This document shows positions 24,881 through 33,904 of a stretch of DNA of 47,296 bases, one piece after another. The DNA comes from Streptomyces sp. GESEQ-35 (lineage in GTDB: Bacteria; Actinomycetota; Actinomycetes; Streptomycetales; Streptomycetaceae): contig NZ_JAFFSX010000043.1 of assembly GCF_017948485.1 (NCBI RefSeq), positions 1-47,296 on the forward strand, in the 5' to 3' direction. A model generated the notes under the pieces. That model had not been told where the DNA came from. It made no database searches and worked only from the letters and a program-made list of their open reading frames with translations. Within the stretch, counting starts at the first letter, position 1; each line of letters starts with the position of its first letter. Made by a program: the position numbers and the translations under genes.

Positions 24881-25747
24881 CTACAGGCCCGGCAGCCGGT
24901 AGCACCGCTGTGCGTTGCGGCCGAAGACCTGCTCGGTCTCCGTGGTGCTCAGGTCGCTGACGACGGTGGCGAGAGCGTCGGCGACGTCGCCGTAGCGGTC
25001 GGCAGCGAGCAGACAGACGGGCCAGTCCGAGCCGAACATCACGCGCTGGACGGTGAAGACACCGAGGACGTGGTCGACGAACGGCCGCAGCGTTTCCGAC
25101 GACCAGTCCTTCCAGTCGGCCTCGGTGACCATGCCGGAGAGCTTGGCGTCGACGTTGGGCAGGTCCGCGAAACGGGCCAGGGCCGTCGCCCACGGGCCGT
25201 CCCAGCCATCGGCGATGCGCGGTTTGGCGATGTGGTCGAGGACGAAACGCAGGTCGGGAAGGGCGGCCACGGTGGAGATGGCCGCCGGCAGTTCGCGGGT
25301 GCGCACGAGCAGGTCGTAGACGAGGTTGCGGGCCGCGATCTCGCCGAGTCCGCGCCGCACGTCCGGCCGCTCCAGCCAGTGCGCGTCGTCCTCGTCGTGG
25401 ACCTGGTGGCGGATGCCGACGAGCAGCGGGCCGTATTCGTCGCGCAGTTCGTCGAGTACGTCGCCGACGTCCGGGGCGGTGAGGTCGACCCAGCCCACGA
25501 CGCCGTGGACGAACGGGGTCTCGTAGGCGATGTCCAGGAACATCCGGGTCTCGGCGAGGTCGGACACGGTCTGCACGAGGACCGTGCCGTCGATGCCGTT
25601 GGCGGCGAGCTCCGGAGCGAGGTCGTCGGGCGCGAAGGGACGGCGCACCGGGTCGAGTGCCGTGCTGTCCATCCAGGGGTAGTGGAACCGCCGGGGGTCC
25701 CAGAAGTGCTGGTGCGCGTCGATGCGCACGGCGTGCCGGGCGGTCAC
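24881..25747 (-). CDS. Amidohydrolase, probable L-fuconolactonase
   Basis: A 288-residue metal-dependent hydrolase of the amidohydrolase-2 (PF04909) type, cytoplasmic. Motifs: RIDAHQHFWDPRRFHYPW with the HxH metal ligands, VVGWVDLTAP, VGIRHQVHDE, FVLDHIAKPRI with the later metal His, and VMFGSDWPVCLLA with the catalytic Asp. This subfamily (COG3618) hydrolyses sugar lactones such as L-fucono-1,5-lactone or L-rhamnono-lactone. The GTG start overlaps the stop of the aldose dehydrogenase gene by four bases, so the enzymes of step one (sugar to lactone) and step two (lactone to acid) are translationally coupled. That strengthens the L-fuconolactone assignment. Confidence 0.85.
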   Translation of the reverse strand: MTARHAVRIDAHQHFWDPRRFHYPWMDSTALDPVRRPFAPDDLAPELAANGIDGTVLVQTVSDLAETRMFLDIAYETPFVHGVVGWVDLTAPDVGDVLDELRDEYGPLLVGIRHQVHDEDDAHWLERPDVRRGLGEIAARNLVYDLLVRTRELPAAISTVAALPDLRFVLDHIAKPRIADGWDGPWATALARFADLPNVDAKLSGMVTEADWKDWSSETLRPFVDHVLGVFTVQRVMFGSDWPVCLLAADRYGDVADALATVVSDLSTTETEQVFGRNAQRCYRLPGL

Positions 25748-26808
25748 CGGACACTCCTCTCCAGGCCCGTGATCACCGGGCCGGACGGGACGGGAACGTC
25801 GTCGGGCAGCAACCCACTCGTCCGCAGGTCGTGCCAGAGCGCGTCCGGGACGACGACTTCCAGCAGGTCGAGGTCCATGTCCAGCTCGGCGACGGACCTG
25901 GCGCCGACCAGGACGGCGGCGATCTGCGGATGGGCGAGCGGGAACTGGAGGGCTGCGGCCGCGAGCGGGACGTCGTACCGGTCGCAGACCGTCCGGATCC
26001 GCTGTGCCTTCTCCACGACCTCGGCGGCGGCGGGGGCGTAGTCGTACCGGGCGCGTGGCGACGGATCCAGCAGGATGCCGCTGTTGAACACGCCGCCGAC
26101 GACGACCTTGGTGCCACGCTCACGGCACGCGGGGAGAAGGTCCGTCAGGGAGCTCTGGTCGAGCAGGGTGTACCGGCCGGCGAGCAGGACGACATCGAGG
26201 TCGCAGTTCTCCACCAGCCTGGTCAGCACGGGTGTGCGGTTCATGCCGGCGCCGATCGCCTTGACCGTTCCCTCGGCGCGGAGGTCGCGCAGCGCCGCGT
26301 AGGCGGTCGAGGCGGCCTGCTCGTAGTGGTCGTCGGGGTCGTGCAGATGCAGGATGTCGAGGCTGTCCAGGCCGAGCCGGTCGAGGCTCTCCGTCAGGGA
26401 GGTGCGCACCCCGTCGTAGGAGAAGTCCCAGACGGGGCCGGTGGCGGGTACGTCGGTGTAGAAGGGCTCTCCGTCGACGTACTGGCTCTCGTCCCGGGGC
26501 GCGTCGGCCCGCAGCAGCCGGCCGGCCTTGGAGGAGATGACGAGGTCCCCGCGGGGCTTGCCCCTCAGGGCGCTGCCCACGCGCTGTTCGGCCAGGCCGT
26601 GCCCGTACAGCGGCGCCGTGTCGACGTAGCGGACGCCGGCGTCGTACGCGCGGCGGATCGTGTCGACGGCCTGTTCGTCGGTGATGGCACCGAGGAAGTT
26701 CCCGAGGGACGCGGTCCCCAGTCCGATGCGCGGCAGCCGCAGGCCGCGGTCGCCGATCTCGACACACGGAGTGCCGTTCGCAGGGACCTCGCGGGGTGTG
26801 TTCGGCAC
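25744..26808 (-). CDS. Aldo/keto reductase, probable L-fucose (D-threo-aldose) 1-dehydrogenase
   Basis: A 354-residue AKR-fold dehydrogenase. The GTG at 26808 has a GGGAG box six bases upstream. The catalytic tetrad is visible: Asp in VRYVDTAPLYG with its Tyr, Lys in VISSKAGRLL, His in DILHLHDPDDH. The GLGTASLGNFLG opening, EQRVGSALRG and YDGVRTSLTESLDRLGLD segments are typical of the L-fucose/D-arabinose dehydrogenase branch of AKR proteins. The reaction would oxidise L-fucose to L-fuconolactone with NAD(P)+. Coupling to the lactonase and the surrounding fucosidases supports this. L-galactose, which shares stereochemistry at C2-C5, is an alternative substrate. Confidence 0.85.
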   Translation of the reverse strand: MPNTPREVPANGTPCVEIGDRGLRLPRIGLGTASLGNFLGAITDEQAVDTIRRAYDAGVRYVDTAPLYGHGLAEQRVGSALRGKPRGDLVISSKAGRLLRADAPRDESQYVDGEPFYTDVPATGPVWDFSYDGVRTSLTESLDRLGLDSLDILHLHDPDDHYEQAASTAYAALRDLRAEGTVKAIGAGMNRTPVLTRLVENCDLDVVLLAGRYTLLDQSSLTDLLPACRERGTKVVVGGVFNSGILLDPSPRARYDYAPAAAEVVEKAQRIRTVCDRYDVPLAAAALQFPLAHPQIAAVLVGARSVAELDMDLDLLEVVVPDALWHDLRTSGLLPDDVPVPSGPVITGLERSVR

Positions 26809-26926
26809 GCTGTCTCCCGAACTTCAGTGGGCGGACGGTACGGACAGGATTCAGCCACTCCCGGCCGTTCCCGACAACACCGAAATTCGGATGGACGACA
26901 TTCGCGAAAGGAATCGACGCGCGGGT

Positions 26927-29266
26927 TCAATGATCCGGCCTCACCTCGCAGAATCGCTCCGGGAGGAGGTACAGGTCGAGGCTGTCTTCGCGATAGCGGA
27001 CCCGGACCTGTCGCGGCAAGGCGGTGCGGAGGCCGGCCCGCCGCAACCGGCCGCCGGACCAGGCGATGTCGACCTCGACGCCGCCCCGGGCACGCAGCCC
27101 GCGCACCTGCCCGTCGGGCCAGTCGGCCGGCAGGGCCGGGAGCAGCTCGATCTCCTCGCCGTCGGACTGGAGCAGCATCTCGGCGATGCCCGCGGTGCCG
27201 CCCGCATTGCCGTCGAAGGAGTAGATGTTCTGGACCGCGCCCGCCACTCCCCCGCGCGAGAAGGACATCAGGTTGGCCTCGCTCGCGTCCGCGATGAGGT
27301 TGCGGACGTGACGGAGTGCCACGTCGCCGTCCAGGAGCCGCGCGTAGTAGGCGATGAAGTTCGCCTCGGCCCACTCGGTCTGCTCCCAGCCGGGTGCGGA
27401 CTCGCGCCGGTCGATGGTCACGCGTGCCGCTTCGGCCAGCTCCGGGGTGGCGCGCGGGGAGATCTGCCGCTCGGGGTAGAGCGCCATGAGGTGCGAGGTA
27501 TGGCGGTGACTCGGTACGGCTTCCTCGAAGTCGTCGAGCCATTCCCGCAGTTGCCCGTGGCGTCCGATCCGGAACGGGACGAGTTCGCGGCGGGCGTCGG
27601 CTACGCGGTCACGGAACTCGGCGTCGACGTCCAGCCGCTCGGCCGCCTCCTCGCACATCCGGAAGACCGCCTCGACGAAGACGCGGTCGGCGGTCGGCCC
27701 CATGGAGACGGAGCATTCGGCGCCGGACGGCGCGATGTACCAGTTCTCCGGTGAGTCGGACGGTCCGGTGACCAGCCGGCCGTGCTCGGGCTCGGGCTCG
27801 GGAACGAGGTAGTCGAGGAAGAACTCGGCGGCCTCCTTGAGGACGGGGTAGGCCCGCTCCCGGAGGAAGTCCTCGTCCTGCCCGTACTCCCACCGCTCCC
27901 AGTGCTGCCGGGCGATCCAGGCGCCGCCGGTCACGTTGAGGCCCCAGCCCATGCCCCAGCCGGGGGCGGTGTAGCCCCAGGCGTTGGTGACCGTGTGGGC
28001 GACCCAGCCGCGAGCGCCGTAGAGCCGCGACGCCGTTGCCCGACCCGAAGGGCGCAGGTTCTCCACGAGACGCAGCAGCGGCTCCTGGCATTCGGGGAGT
28101 GCGGTCGGCTCGGCCGCCCAGTAGTTCTGCTGGGTGTTCATGTCGAGGTGGAAGTCGTTGGTCCACGATGCGCTGCTGGCCAGGCCGTCGTTCCACAGCC
28201 CCTGGAGCGCGAGCGGCAGCGGCGAGTCGTGCCGGGAACCGGCGACGGTGAGATACCGGCCGTACTGGAAGTACAGCGCGACCAGTTCGGGGTCCTCGCC
28301 GCCGCGGGCCAGCAGGTCACGGCGTACGTCGGTGGGCAGTGCGCGGACGGCGGGGTCCGTGCGGCCCAAGTCGATGGCCACGCGTCCCATCAGCGCGGAC
28401 ACGTCGGCGACGTGTCCGGCGCACAGCTCCGGCCATCCCTGTCGCTCCGCGGCGTCCAGCGCCGCGGCCGCGTCGGCCTCCGGGTCGCCGCCTCGCCAGC
28501 CGGTCCCTACGGCGACGAGGACGGTCGCGGCGTCCGCACCGACGATGCGCACCGTGTCGCCGTCGGCGTGCCGGCTTCCTGCGTCGGGCAGTAGGCGGAT
28601 CCGGACGGTGAGGTCGACTCCGTCCCGGCCGTTGCTGTGCAGCGTCTCGACGGCCCGGCCCGAGAGCACCAGATCACCGTCGTCGATCCGCCGGGCGAGC
28701 GGGAAGACGGCTTCGCCCACACCGACTTGGAGAGTGACGGCTCCCGGTGCGGAGGCCGTGATCCGGTAGGCGATGACGCGGGCGGGATGCGAGGAGAGCA
28801 CCGCGGTGGCGTATTCGACGCCGGAGCGGGTGAACGCGGACCGGACGATGCCGTCGCCGAGGTCGAGGCTGCGCCGGTAGTCCTGGACGGGGCCGGTGGC
28901 GCGGTGCTCGATCAGTACCTCGGGGAGCGGCAGGTTGGTGCCGAAGGATGCCGGGCGGCCCAGCAGGTGTTCCTCGGCCAGTTCCTGCGCCTTGGCGTGG
29001 TCGCCGGCGAACAGCAGAGCGCGGATGTGGGCGAGTTGCTCACGGCCGCTCTCGCTGACGTCCGTCTCGGAGGGTGCGCCGGACCAGGCGGTGGATTCCG
29101 ACAGCTGAATGCGGTCGACGTCGGTGCCGCCGTAGACCATGCCACCGAGCCTGCCGTTGCCGATGGGAAGGGCCTCGAACCACCTGGTGGCCGGCGCGCT
29201 GAACCGGAGTGAGCCGACTGGTACGGACGCGGTGGTGGCGTTCTGGTCGGTGCTGTGGAGAGGCAT
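26927..29266 (-). CDS. Cytoplasmic GH95 alpha-L-fucosidase
   Basis: A 779-residue GH95 enzyme without signal peptide, so it should act on imported oligosaccharides. Motifs: RFSAPATRWFEALPIGNGRL, STAWSGAPSETD, YFQYGRYLTVAGSR, LALQGLWNDGL, FHLDMNTQQNYWAAEPTALP (catalytic Asn region), WGMGWGLNVTGGAWIARQHW, the GPSDSPENWY segment near the catalytic Glu, and VPSHRHTSHLMALYPERQIS. The C-terminal domain is a short beta-sandwich (LLPALPADWPDGQVRGLRAR). The ATG at 29266 has an AAGG box upstream. It lies between the GH36 gene and the fucose dehydrogenase gene on the same strand. Activity on alpha-1,2-fucosyl or alpha-L-galactosyl linkages is expected from the family. Confidence 0.9.
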   Translation of the reverse strand: MPLHSTDQNATTASVPVGSLRFSAPATRWFEALPIGNGRLGGMVYGGTDVDRIQLSESTAWSGAPSETDVSESGREQLAHIRALLFAGDHAKAQELAEEHLLGRPASFGTNLPLPEVLIEHRATGPVQDYRRSLDLGDGIVRSAFTRSGVEYATAVLSSHPARVIAYRITASAPGAVTLQVGVGEAVFPLARRIDDGDLVLSGRAVETLHSNGRDGVDLTVRIRLLPDAGSRHADGDTVRIVGADAATVLVAVGTGWRGGDPEADAAAALDAAERQGWPELCAGHVADVSALMGRVAIDLGRTDPAVRALPTDVRRDLLARGGEDPELVALYFQYGRYLTVAGSRHDSPLPLALQGLWNDGLASSASWTNDFHLDMNTQQNYWAAEPTALPECQEPLLRLVENLRPSGRATASRLYGARGWVAHTVTNAWGYTAPGWGMGWGLNVTGGAWIARQHWERWEYGQDEDFLRERAYPVLKEAAEFFLDYLVPEPEPEHGRLVTGPSDSPENWYIAPSGAECSVSMGPTADRVFVEAVFRMCEEAAERLDVDAEFRDRVADARRELVPFRIGRHGQLREWLDDFEEAVPSHRHTSHLMALYPERQISPRATPELAEAARVTIDRRESAPGWEQTEWAEANFIAYYARLLDGDVALRHVRNLIADASEANLMSFSRGGVAGAVQNIYSFDGNAGGTAGIAEMLLQSDGEEIELLPALPADWPDGQVRGLRARGGVEVDIAWSGGRLRRAGLRTALPRQVRVRYREDSLDLYLLPERFCEVRPDH

Positions 29267-29290
29267 GTGCCTGCCTTCGGTGCGGGCCGG

Positions 29291-31498
29291 TCAGACGGCG
29301 TCGAGCTGGAGGAGCAGCGCTTGCTGGGGCTGGAGGGTCGGCATGGGCAGTCCGAGCCCGGACAGGGTTCGGCCGCCGAGGCTCAGCGAGCCCTCCTCTG
29401 CCGCGGCCAGCCAGCCGGGCGGGTGTTCGTTCAGCTCGGGCCGGCCGATCTCGGCACGCAGGCGGAGCCGGTAGCGGCGGTCCGGGTCGAGGCCGGGCAG
29501 CGGGACCCGGCCGGAGGTGATCGCCGGGGAGGTGCCGAGCCGCGCCCAGGAGAAGAGCGCGGATGTCCGGTCGGCGGCGACGATGCCGTGCAGCAGGGTC
29601 TGCTCGTCCGTGAGGTCGGCCCGGACGACCCGCCCGCTGTGCAGGAGCGGTCGCAGCTCCTTGTAGAGCCCGGCCCAGGCACGGATCGTGCTCAGCTCGT
29701 CGCTGTCGCAGGCGTTCAGGTTCAACTCGATTCCGGCGTGCCCGAACAGCGCGGTGGCGAGCCGGAACGGCAGTGAGGTGACACGGCGCGTCGAGTGCGC
29801 CTCGGCCGCGCCGACGTGGGTGCCCACCAGCTCGGGCGGGAGGAGCTGACCGGTCCACCGCTGGATCTGCTGGCGCTCGACGGGGTCGTTGCAGTCGGAG
29901 GCCCACACCCGGTCGGTGCGCTGGAGGATCCCCAGATCGATGCGGCCGCCGCCACTCGCGCAGGATTCGATCTCCAGCCCGCGGTGCCTGCTGCGGAGGG
30001 CGTCGAGCAGCCGGTAGATCGCCTCGGTCTGGGCCCGGACGCCGGCCCGGCCGCCGTCGTCGCGGCGGCTCGCCTCGTGGAGCTCACGGTTGTGGTCCCA
30101 CTTGATGTAGTCGATCCGGTACTCCGACACGAGGGCGTCGATGCGGTCGTACACGAACTTCCAGGCGTCCTCGTGGGCGATGTTGAGCACGTGCTGATGA
30201 CGGACCGAAGGTCCCTCGCCGGTCGCGGGGGCCAGGATCCAGTCGGGGTGGTCCTCGGCCAGCCGGGAGCTGAGGTTGATCATCTCGGGTTCGAACCAGA
30301 GGCCGAACTCCATGCCGTGCGAGCGGACCCGCTCGACCAGCGGGGACAGGCCGTCCGGCCAGACGTCGGGGTCGACAAGCCAGTCGCCGAGGCCGGTGCG
30401 GGCGCTGCGGCGGCCGAGGAACCAGCCGTCGTCGAGGACGACACGTTCCACACCGACCGAGGCCGCCCGGTCGACGAGTTCCGACAGGGTCTCCAGGTCG
30501 TGGTCGAAGTAGACCGCTTCCCAGGTGTTGAGCACCAGCGGCCGGGGGCTCGCGGGGTGGTGCGGCCGGGACCGGAGCAGCTCGTGGAATCGGTCGGCGA
30601 CGCCGTCCATGCCGTCGTCGGACCAGGCGAAGCAGAGCGTCGGACTGTCGTACGTGTCGCCGTCACCGAGGGCGACTTCGCCCGGCAGCAGAAGCTCTCC
30701 CCCGCCGACGACCGAGCGGTGTACGCCGGCTCCCTCGGGGAGCTGCTCGACGAAGTAGCGCTGGTTGCCGCTCCAGGCGACGTGCAGGGCCCAGACCTCG
30801 CCGGTGCGGAAACCGAACCCTCCGGTGCCCGCCATGAGCAGGTACGGGGAGTCGAGCGACGGCCGACCGCGCCGGATCTCGCGCAGGTGGGTGCCGAACG
30901 GGACGGGGACACGCTGCGGGCTGCGTTCGCGCGACCACTTTCCGGTGAAGTCGACTATCTCCGTGGCGCGTTCGGGCAGGGGCAGCATGAGGGTGAGGGC
31001 GCTGAGGTCGAAGACGTCGCCCCCGTCAGGAGTGCCGCCGGTGCGCTCGTCAGAAGTGCCGCCGGTGCGGCGGAGCCGGCCGTCGACGGCGAGGATGCCG
31101 TGCTCGTCGAGTCGGTAGCGCAGCGACAGCTCCAGGCCGAGATCGCAGTGGAGCCGGAGGGTGAGCGTCGATTCCGGCTCGTCATGCGTGTGGCCGTTGA
31201 GGCGGAAGCGCGGGTACGGCATTCCGGTCGAGCGCATCCGGCCCTCGATGCCGGGCGTGCCCGACCAGGCGTCCGCCTCGGTGGGCAGCACCGTCAACAG
31301 GCGGGGGGTGTCTGTGGAGTTGTGGGTCACGCTCGGTTTCGCGGTGATGCGGATGGTGTCGAGCTCGGCCGCCGAAAGCTCGCCGAGGTCGGCGCCCCAG
31401 TGCAGGACACGCGGCAGCGGGGCGCCGAGCTCGACGATGAAGCTGGTGGATCCTCCCCGCAGTTGGATCACGGGTGCGGAGTGGTCGGTGTCGAACAA
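29291..31498 (-). CDS. GH36 alpha-galactosidase
   Basis: A cytoplasmic enzyme of about 735 residues. Features in order: N-terminal beta-supersandwich (LRGGSTSFIVELGAPLPRVL, WGADLG), NTWEAVYFDHDLETL, VVLDDGWFLGRRSARTGLGD, GLWFEPEMIN, the nucleophile motif YIKWDHNRE (D468), SCASGGGRIDLGIL and the acid/base motif VWASDCNDPVERQ (D535), then a C-terminal beta domain. All GH36 catalytic residues are present. The frame is open much further upstream but only as Arg/Pro-rich noise opposite the solute-binding gene. I place the start at the TTG at 31498 (LFDTDHSAPVIQLRGG) because family homology begins there, although its GAGGA box is closer than usual. Expected to remove alpha-galactosyl residues from imported oligosaccharides. 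Confidence 0.9.
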   Translation of the reverse strand: MFDTDHSAPVIQLRGGSTSFIVELGAPLPRVLHWGADLGELSAAELDTIRITAKPSVTHNSTDTPRLLTVLPTEADAWSGTPGIEGRMRSTGMPYPRFRLNGHTHDEPESTLTLRLHCDLGLELSLRYRLDEHGILAVDGRLRRTGGTSDERTGGTPDGGDVFDLSALTLMLPLPERATEIVDFTGKWSRERSPQRVPVPFGTHLREIRRGRPSLDSPYLLMAGTGGFGFRTGEVWALHVAWSGNQRYFVEQLPEGAGVHRSVVGGGELLLPGEVALGDGDTYDSPTLCFAWSDDGMDGVADRFHELLRSRPHHPASPRPLVLNTWEAVYFDHDLETLSELVDRAASVGVERVVLDDGWFLGRRSARTGLGDWLVDPDVWPDGLSPLVERVRSHGMEFGLWFEPEMINLSSRLAEDHPDWILAPATGEGPSVRHQHVLNIAHEDAWKFVYDRIDALVSEYRIDYIKWDHNRELHEASRRDDGGRAGVRAQTEAIYRLLDALRSRHRGLEIESCASGGGRIDLGILQRTDRVWASDCNDPVERQQIQRWTGQLLPPELVGTHVGAAEAHSTRRVTSLPFRLATALFGHAGIELNLNACDSDELSTIRAWAGLYKELRPLLHSGRVVRADLTDEQTLLHGIVAADRTSALFSWARLGTSPAITSGRVPLPGLDPDRRYRLRLRAEIGRPELNEHPPGWLAAAEEGSLSLGGRTLSGLGLPMPTLQPQQALLLQLDAV

Positions 31499-31525
31499 GG
31501 TTCCTCGCGTTGGTCGTGAAGTGAC

Positions 31526-31559
31526 GCCGGCCGGACGGGAGCGGTGCCCGCCGGCCGGC
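31526..31559 (-). terminator. Intercistronic stem-loop after the solute-binding gene
   Basis: Perfect 9-bp arms GCCGGCCGG (31526-31534) and CCGGCCGGC (31551-31559) with a 16-base loop lie between the binding-protein stop and the GH36 start. Hairpins here commonly stabilise the binding-protein message and attenuate read-through into downstream genes. No T tract follows, so partial termination is likely. Confidence 0.6.
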
Positions 31560-31578
31560 CGTCGGGACGGTGCCGGAA

Positions 31579-32922
31579 TCACTCGGCGATGATCGTCTTC
31601 GTCTGCTTCTGTAGCGTCGGCCAGAGGCTGTCGTTCTTCTGGTGCAGGAAGAACGCCTCGAACTGCGGCCTGATCTCGGCCTCCATCGCGGAGCCGTTGT
31701 TGTAGGCCGGGGCCGGGAAGAGTTCGCCGTCGGTCTGGTATTTGCCGAAGACGGACAGGTCGGGGCCGTCCTTGGCAGTTGAGTCGACGAGCTTCTTCAT
31801 CGATGCGCCGATGGACGGGAAGAAGGAGCCGTTGGAGACCGCGGCCGTCGTCTGGCACTCCTCCGAGCCCATGTAGGAGACCCACTTCCAGGTCTGCTCG
31901 GGGTTGTCGGTGCCGGCCCAGATGTTGTTGCCGTTCATGTTGCTGAGCAGGGAGCGCGTGCCGTCGGGCGAGGACACCACGGGGGCGGTGCCGACCTTCA
32001 CACCGGGCAGCTTCGCCAGTGGGGGCGAGTCCCAGGATCCGCCCATGACCATGGCCACCGAGCCGGAGCCGATCTGGTCCGCGTTGCCGGTGGTGAACTG
32101 GTCGAGCTTGGGGGCGTAGCCGTCGTCGACCAGGCCGCGCATGAAGTCCATCGTGTCGACGAACCGCTGGTCGCCGTAGTTGAACTGGGTGGGCCAGTTG
32201 GGCTTGTCGGTGAGTTTGAGGCCCGTGCTGGCGGCGAAGGGGCCCCAGGTCGTCTGGCCGAGGTTGTCGTCCGAGGCCACGGAACCGATGCCGTAGACCT
32301 TGACCTTCGTCTTGTCGAAGCCCGGCTCGTCGCCGCGTACACCGTTACTGTCGACGGTGAGCCGCTTGACGACTTTCAGGAAGGTGCCGCCGTCCTCCGG
32401 GTCCCAGGTGAGGTTCTGGAGGTCCTCTTCCTTCAGCCCGGCCGCCTTCAGCATGTCCTGGTTGTAGTAGAAGGCGCTGGCGGCCCAGTCCAGCGGCAGT
32501 GCGTACTGCTTGCCGTCGGTGAACTTCCACAGGTCGACTCCGTCGGCGAAGACGCCGAGGTCGTAGTCGCTCTCCTTGATCAGGTCGTCCAGGGCGAGGA
32601 TCTGGCCCTGGCTCGCATAGGACTGGAAGTACGTCACGCTGTTCTGGAAGGCGTCGGGCGCGTCCTTGGCGACGAAGCCGGCGGTCAGTTTCGTGAAGTA
32701 GTCGTTCACGTTGTAGTTCGTGATCTTGACCTTGACGCCGGGGTTCGCCTTCTCGAAGCCCGGTATGCACTTGCTGTACGCGGCGGCCTGGTCGGGGGAC
32801 CAGGTCCACCAGTCGACAGTGGCCCCCGCACCCTCGGTGCTGCCGTTTCCTCCGCCGCAGGCGGTGAGGGTGAGCAGGGCGGCGACGCCGACGGCGGTGG
32901 CGGCGATCTTCCTGGTTTGCAT
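31579..32922 (-). CDS. ABC transporter sugar-binding lipoprotein
   Basis: A 447-residue extracytoplasmic solute-binding protein of the carbohydrate family (SBP_bac_1). The ATG at 32922 has an AAGGGG box seven bases upstream. The lipoprotein signal is RKIAATAVGVAALLTLTAC, with lipobox LTAC. Typical features follow: VDWWTWSPDQAAAYSKCIPG, TAGFVAKDAPDAFQNSV, YALPLDWAASAFYYNQDML and GSVAMVMGGSWD. It would capture the oligosaccharide at the membrane for the two permeases encoded just upstream. The ATP-binding subunit is not in the locus; in Streptomyces a shared MsiK-type ATPase usually serves such importers. The sugar is inferred from the fucosidase and galactosidase genes downstream. Confidence 0.92.
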   Translation of the reverse strand: MQTRKIAATAVGVAALLTLTACGGGNGSTEGAGATVDWWTWSPDQAAAYSKCIPGFEKANPGVKVKITNYNVNDYFTKLTAGFVAKDAPDAFQNSVTYFQSYASQGQILALDDLIKESDYDLGVFADGVDLWKFTDGKQYALPLDWAASAFYYNQDMLKAAGLKEEDLQNLTWDPEDGGTFLKVVKRLTVDSNGVRGDEPGFDKTKVKVYGIGSVASDDNLGQTTWGPFAASTGLKLTDKPNWPTQFNYGDQRFVDTMDFMRGLVDDGYAPKLDQFTTGNADQIGSGSVAMVMGGSWDSPPLAKLPGVKVGTAPVVSSPDGTRSLLSNMNGNNIWAGTDNPEQTWKWVSYMGSEECQTTAAVSNGSFFPSIGASMKKLVDSTAKDGPDLSVFGKYQTDGELFPAPAYNNGSAMEAEIRPQFEAFFLHQKNDSLWPTLQKQTKTIIAE

Positions 32923-32951
32923 GGGTTGCCCCTTGTGGGTGTCGGACGGGG

Positions 32952-33896
32952 TCACTTGATCCCGCTGAAGCCGATGGAGTTGACGATCCGCTTTCCGAAG
33001 GCGACGAAGAGCAGCAGCATGGGCACCGCCGCGACGAGCGTCGCGGCCATCAGGCCGGCGAAGTCGGGATGCTCCTCCGGGTTCGCCTGCTGGAAGACAC
33101 CGAGCGCCAGCGTGAGGGGCCTGACCTGCGGGTCGTTGGCGACGAGCAGGGGCCAGAAGTAGTCGTTCCAGGCCCCGATGAACGTCAGGATGGACAGCGT
33201 GACGAGCGGGCCCGACGTCATCGGGAAGGTGATCCGGAACATGATCTTCAGCGGACCGGCGCCGTCGATGAGTGCGGCCTCCTCCACCTCGGTGCTCAGC
33301 CCGAGCATGAACTGGCGGAGGAAGAAGATGTTGAAGGCGGAGAACAGCGCGCCGGGCAGGACGAGTCCGGCGAAGGTGTTGATCAGACCGAGGTCGTTGA
33401 TCAGTACGAAGTTGGGCAGCAGCATCAGAATGCCCGGCACCATCAGCCCGGAGAGCAGGAGGGAGAACACGACGTTGCGGCCACGCCACTGAAGTCGCGC
33501 GAAGGCGTAGGCGGCAAACGCCGAGCAGGTGACGACGGTGACCGTGAGCAGTCCCGCGTAGATCACCGAGTTGCGCAGGAAGAGCGGGATGTCGAGGGAG
33601 GCACCCGATCCGCCCTGGGCGATCGCCTCGGTCTGACTGGTCAGGCCGAAGACGCGCTCGAAGGCGTTGAACGAGAAGCCGGGCGGCAGCATGGACGTCG
33701 GATCGGTACTCAGCGCGTAGTTGTCCGACAGTGCGGTGCGCAGGATCCAGTAGAACGGAAAGATCGTGACCAGCAGGAATCCGATGATGTAGGCCCAGGC
33801 GACGGCCCGGCCCACCGGCAGGCGCCGACTGCGTCGGGGCACGACGGCGCCCTTCGAGGTCCGGCCTTCCGGAGCGATGACGGCAGTGGTGGTCAT
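32952..33896 (-). CDS. ABC transporter permease (MalG type)
   Basis: A 314-residue inner-membrane permease of the carbohydrate importer. Six hydrophobic helices are evident, beginning AWAYIIGFLLVTIFPFYWIL and ending LLLFVAFGKRIVNSIGFSGI. The EAA loop that docks the ATPase is EEAALIDGAGPLKIMFRITF. The ATG at 33896 has a GAGG box about seven bases upstream and is chosen over a GTG at 33908 that overlaps the upstream stop. The gene follows the MalF-type permease after eight bases and precedes the binding protein by 29 bases. Confidence 0.92.
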   Translation of the reverse strand: MTTTAVIAPEGRTSKGAVVPRRSRRLPVGRAVAWAYIIGFLLVTIFPFYWILRTALSDNYALSTDPTSMLPPGFSFNAFERVFGLTSQTEAIAQGGSGASLDIPLFLRNSVIYAGLLTVTVVTCSAFAAYAFARLQWRGRNVVFSLLLSGLMVPGILMLLPNFVLINDLGLINTFAGLVLPGALFSAFNIFFLRQFMLGLSTEVEEAALIDGAGPLKIMFRITFPMTSGPLVTLSILTFIGAWNDYFWPLLVANDPQVRPLTLALGVFQQANPEEHPDFAGLMAATLVAAVPMLLLFVAFGKRIVNSIGFSGIK

Positions 33897-33904
33897 GGCC
33901 GGCC

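Noticed and set aside
27782..29776. Several plus-strand frames across the GH95/GH36 genes.
   Set aside because: All lie antisense to genes with complete catalytic motifs and have Gly/Val/Gly-rich shadow composition.
31499..31885. In-frame N-terminal extension of the GH36 gene to 31885.
   Set aside because: Arg/Pro-rich, overlaps the solute-binding gene's 3' end, and family homology begins only after the TTG at 31498.
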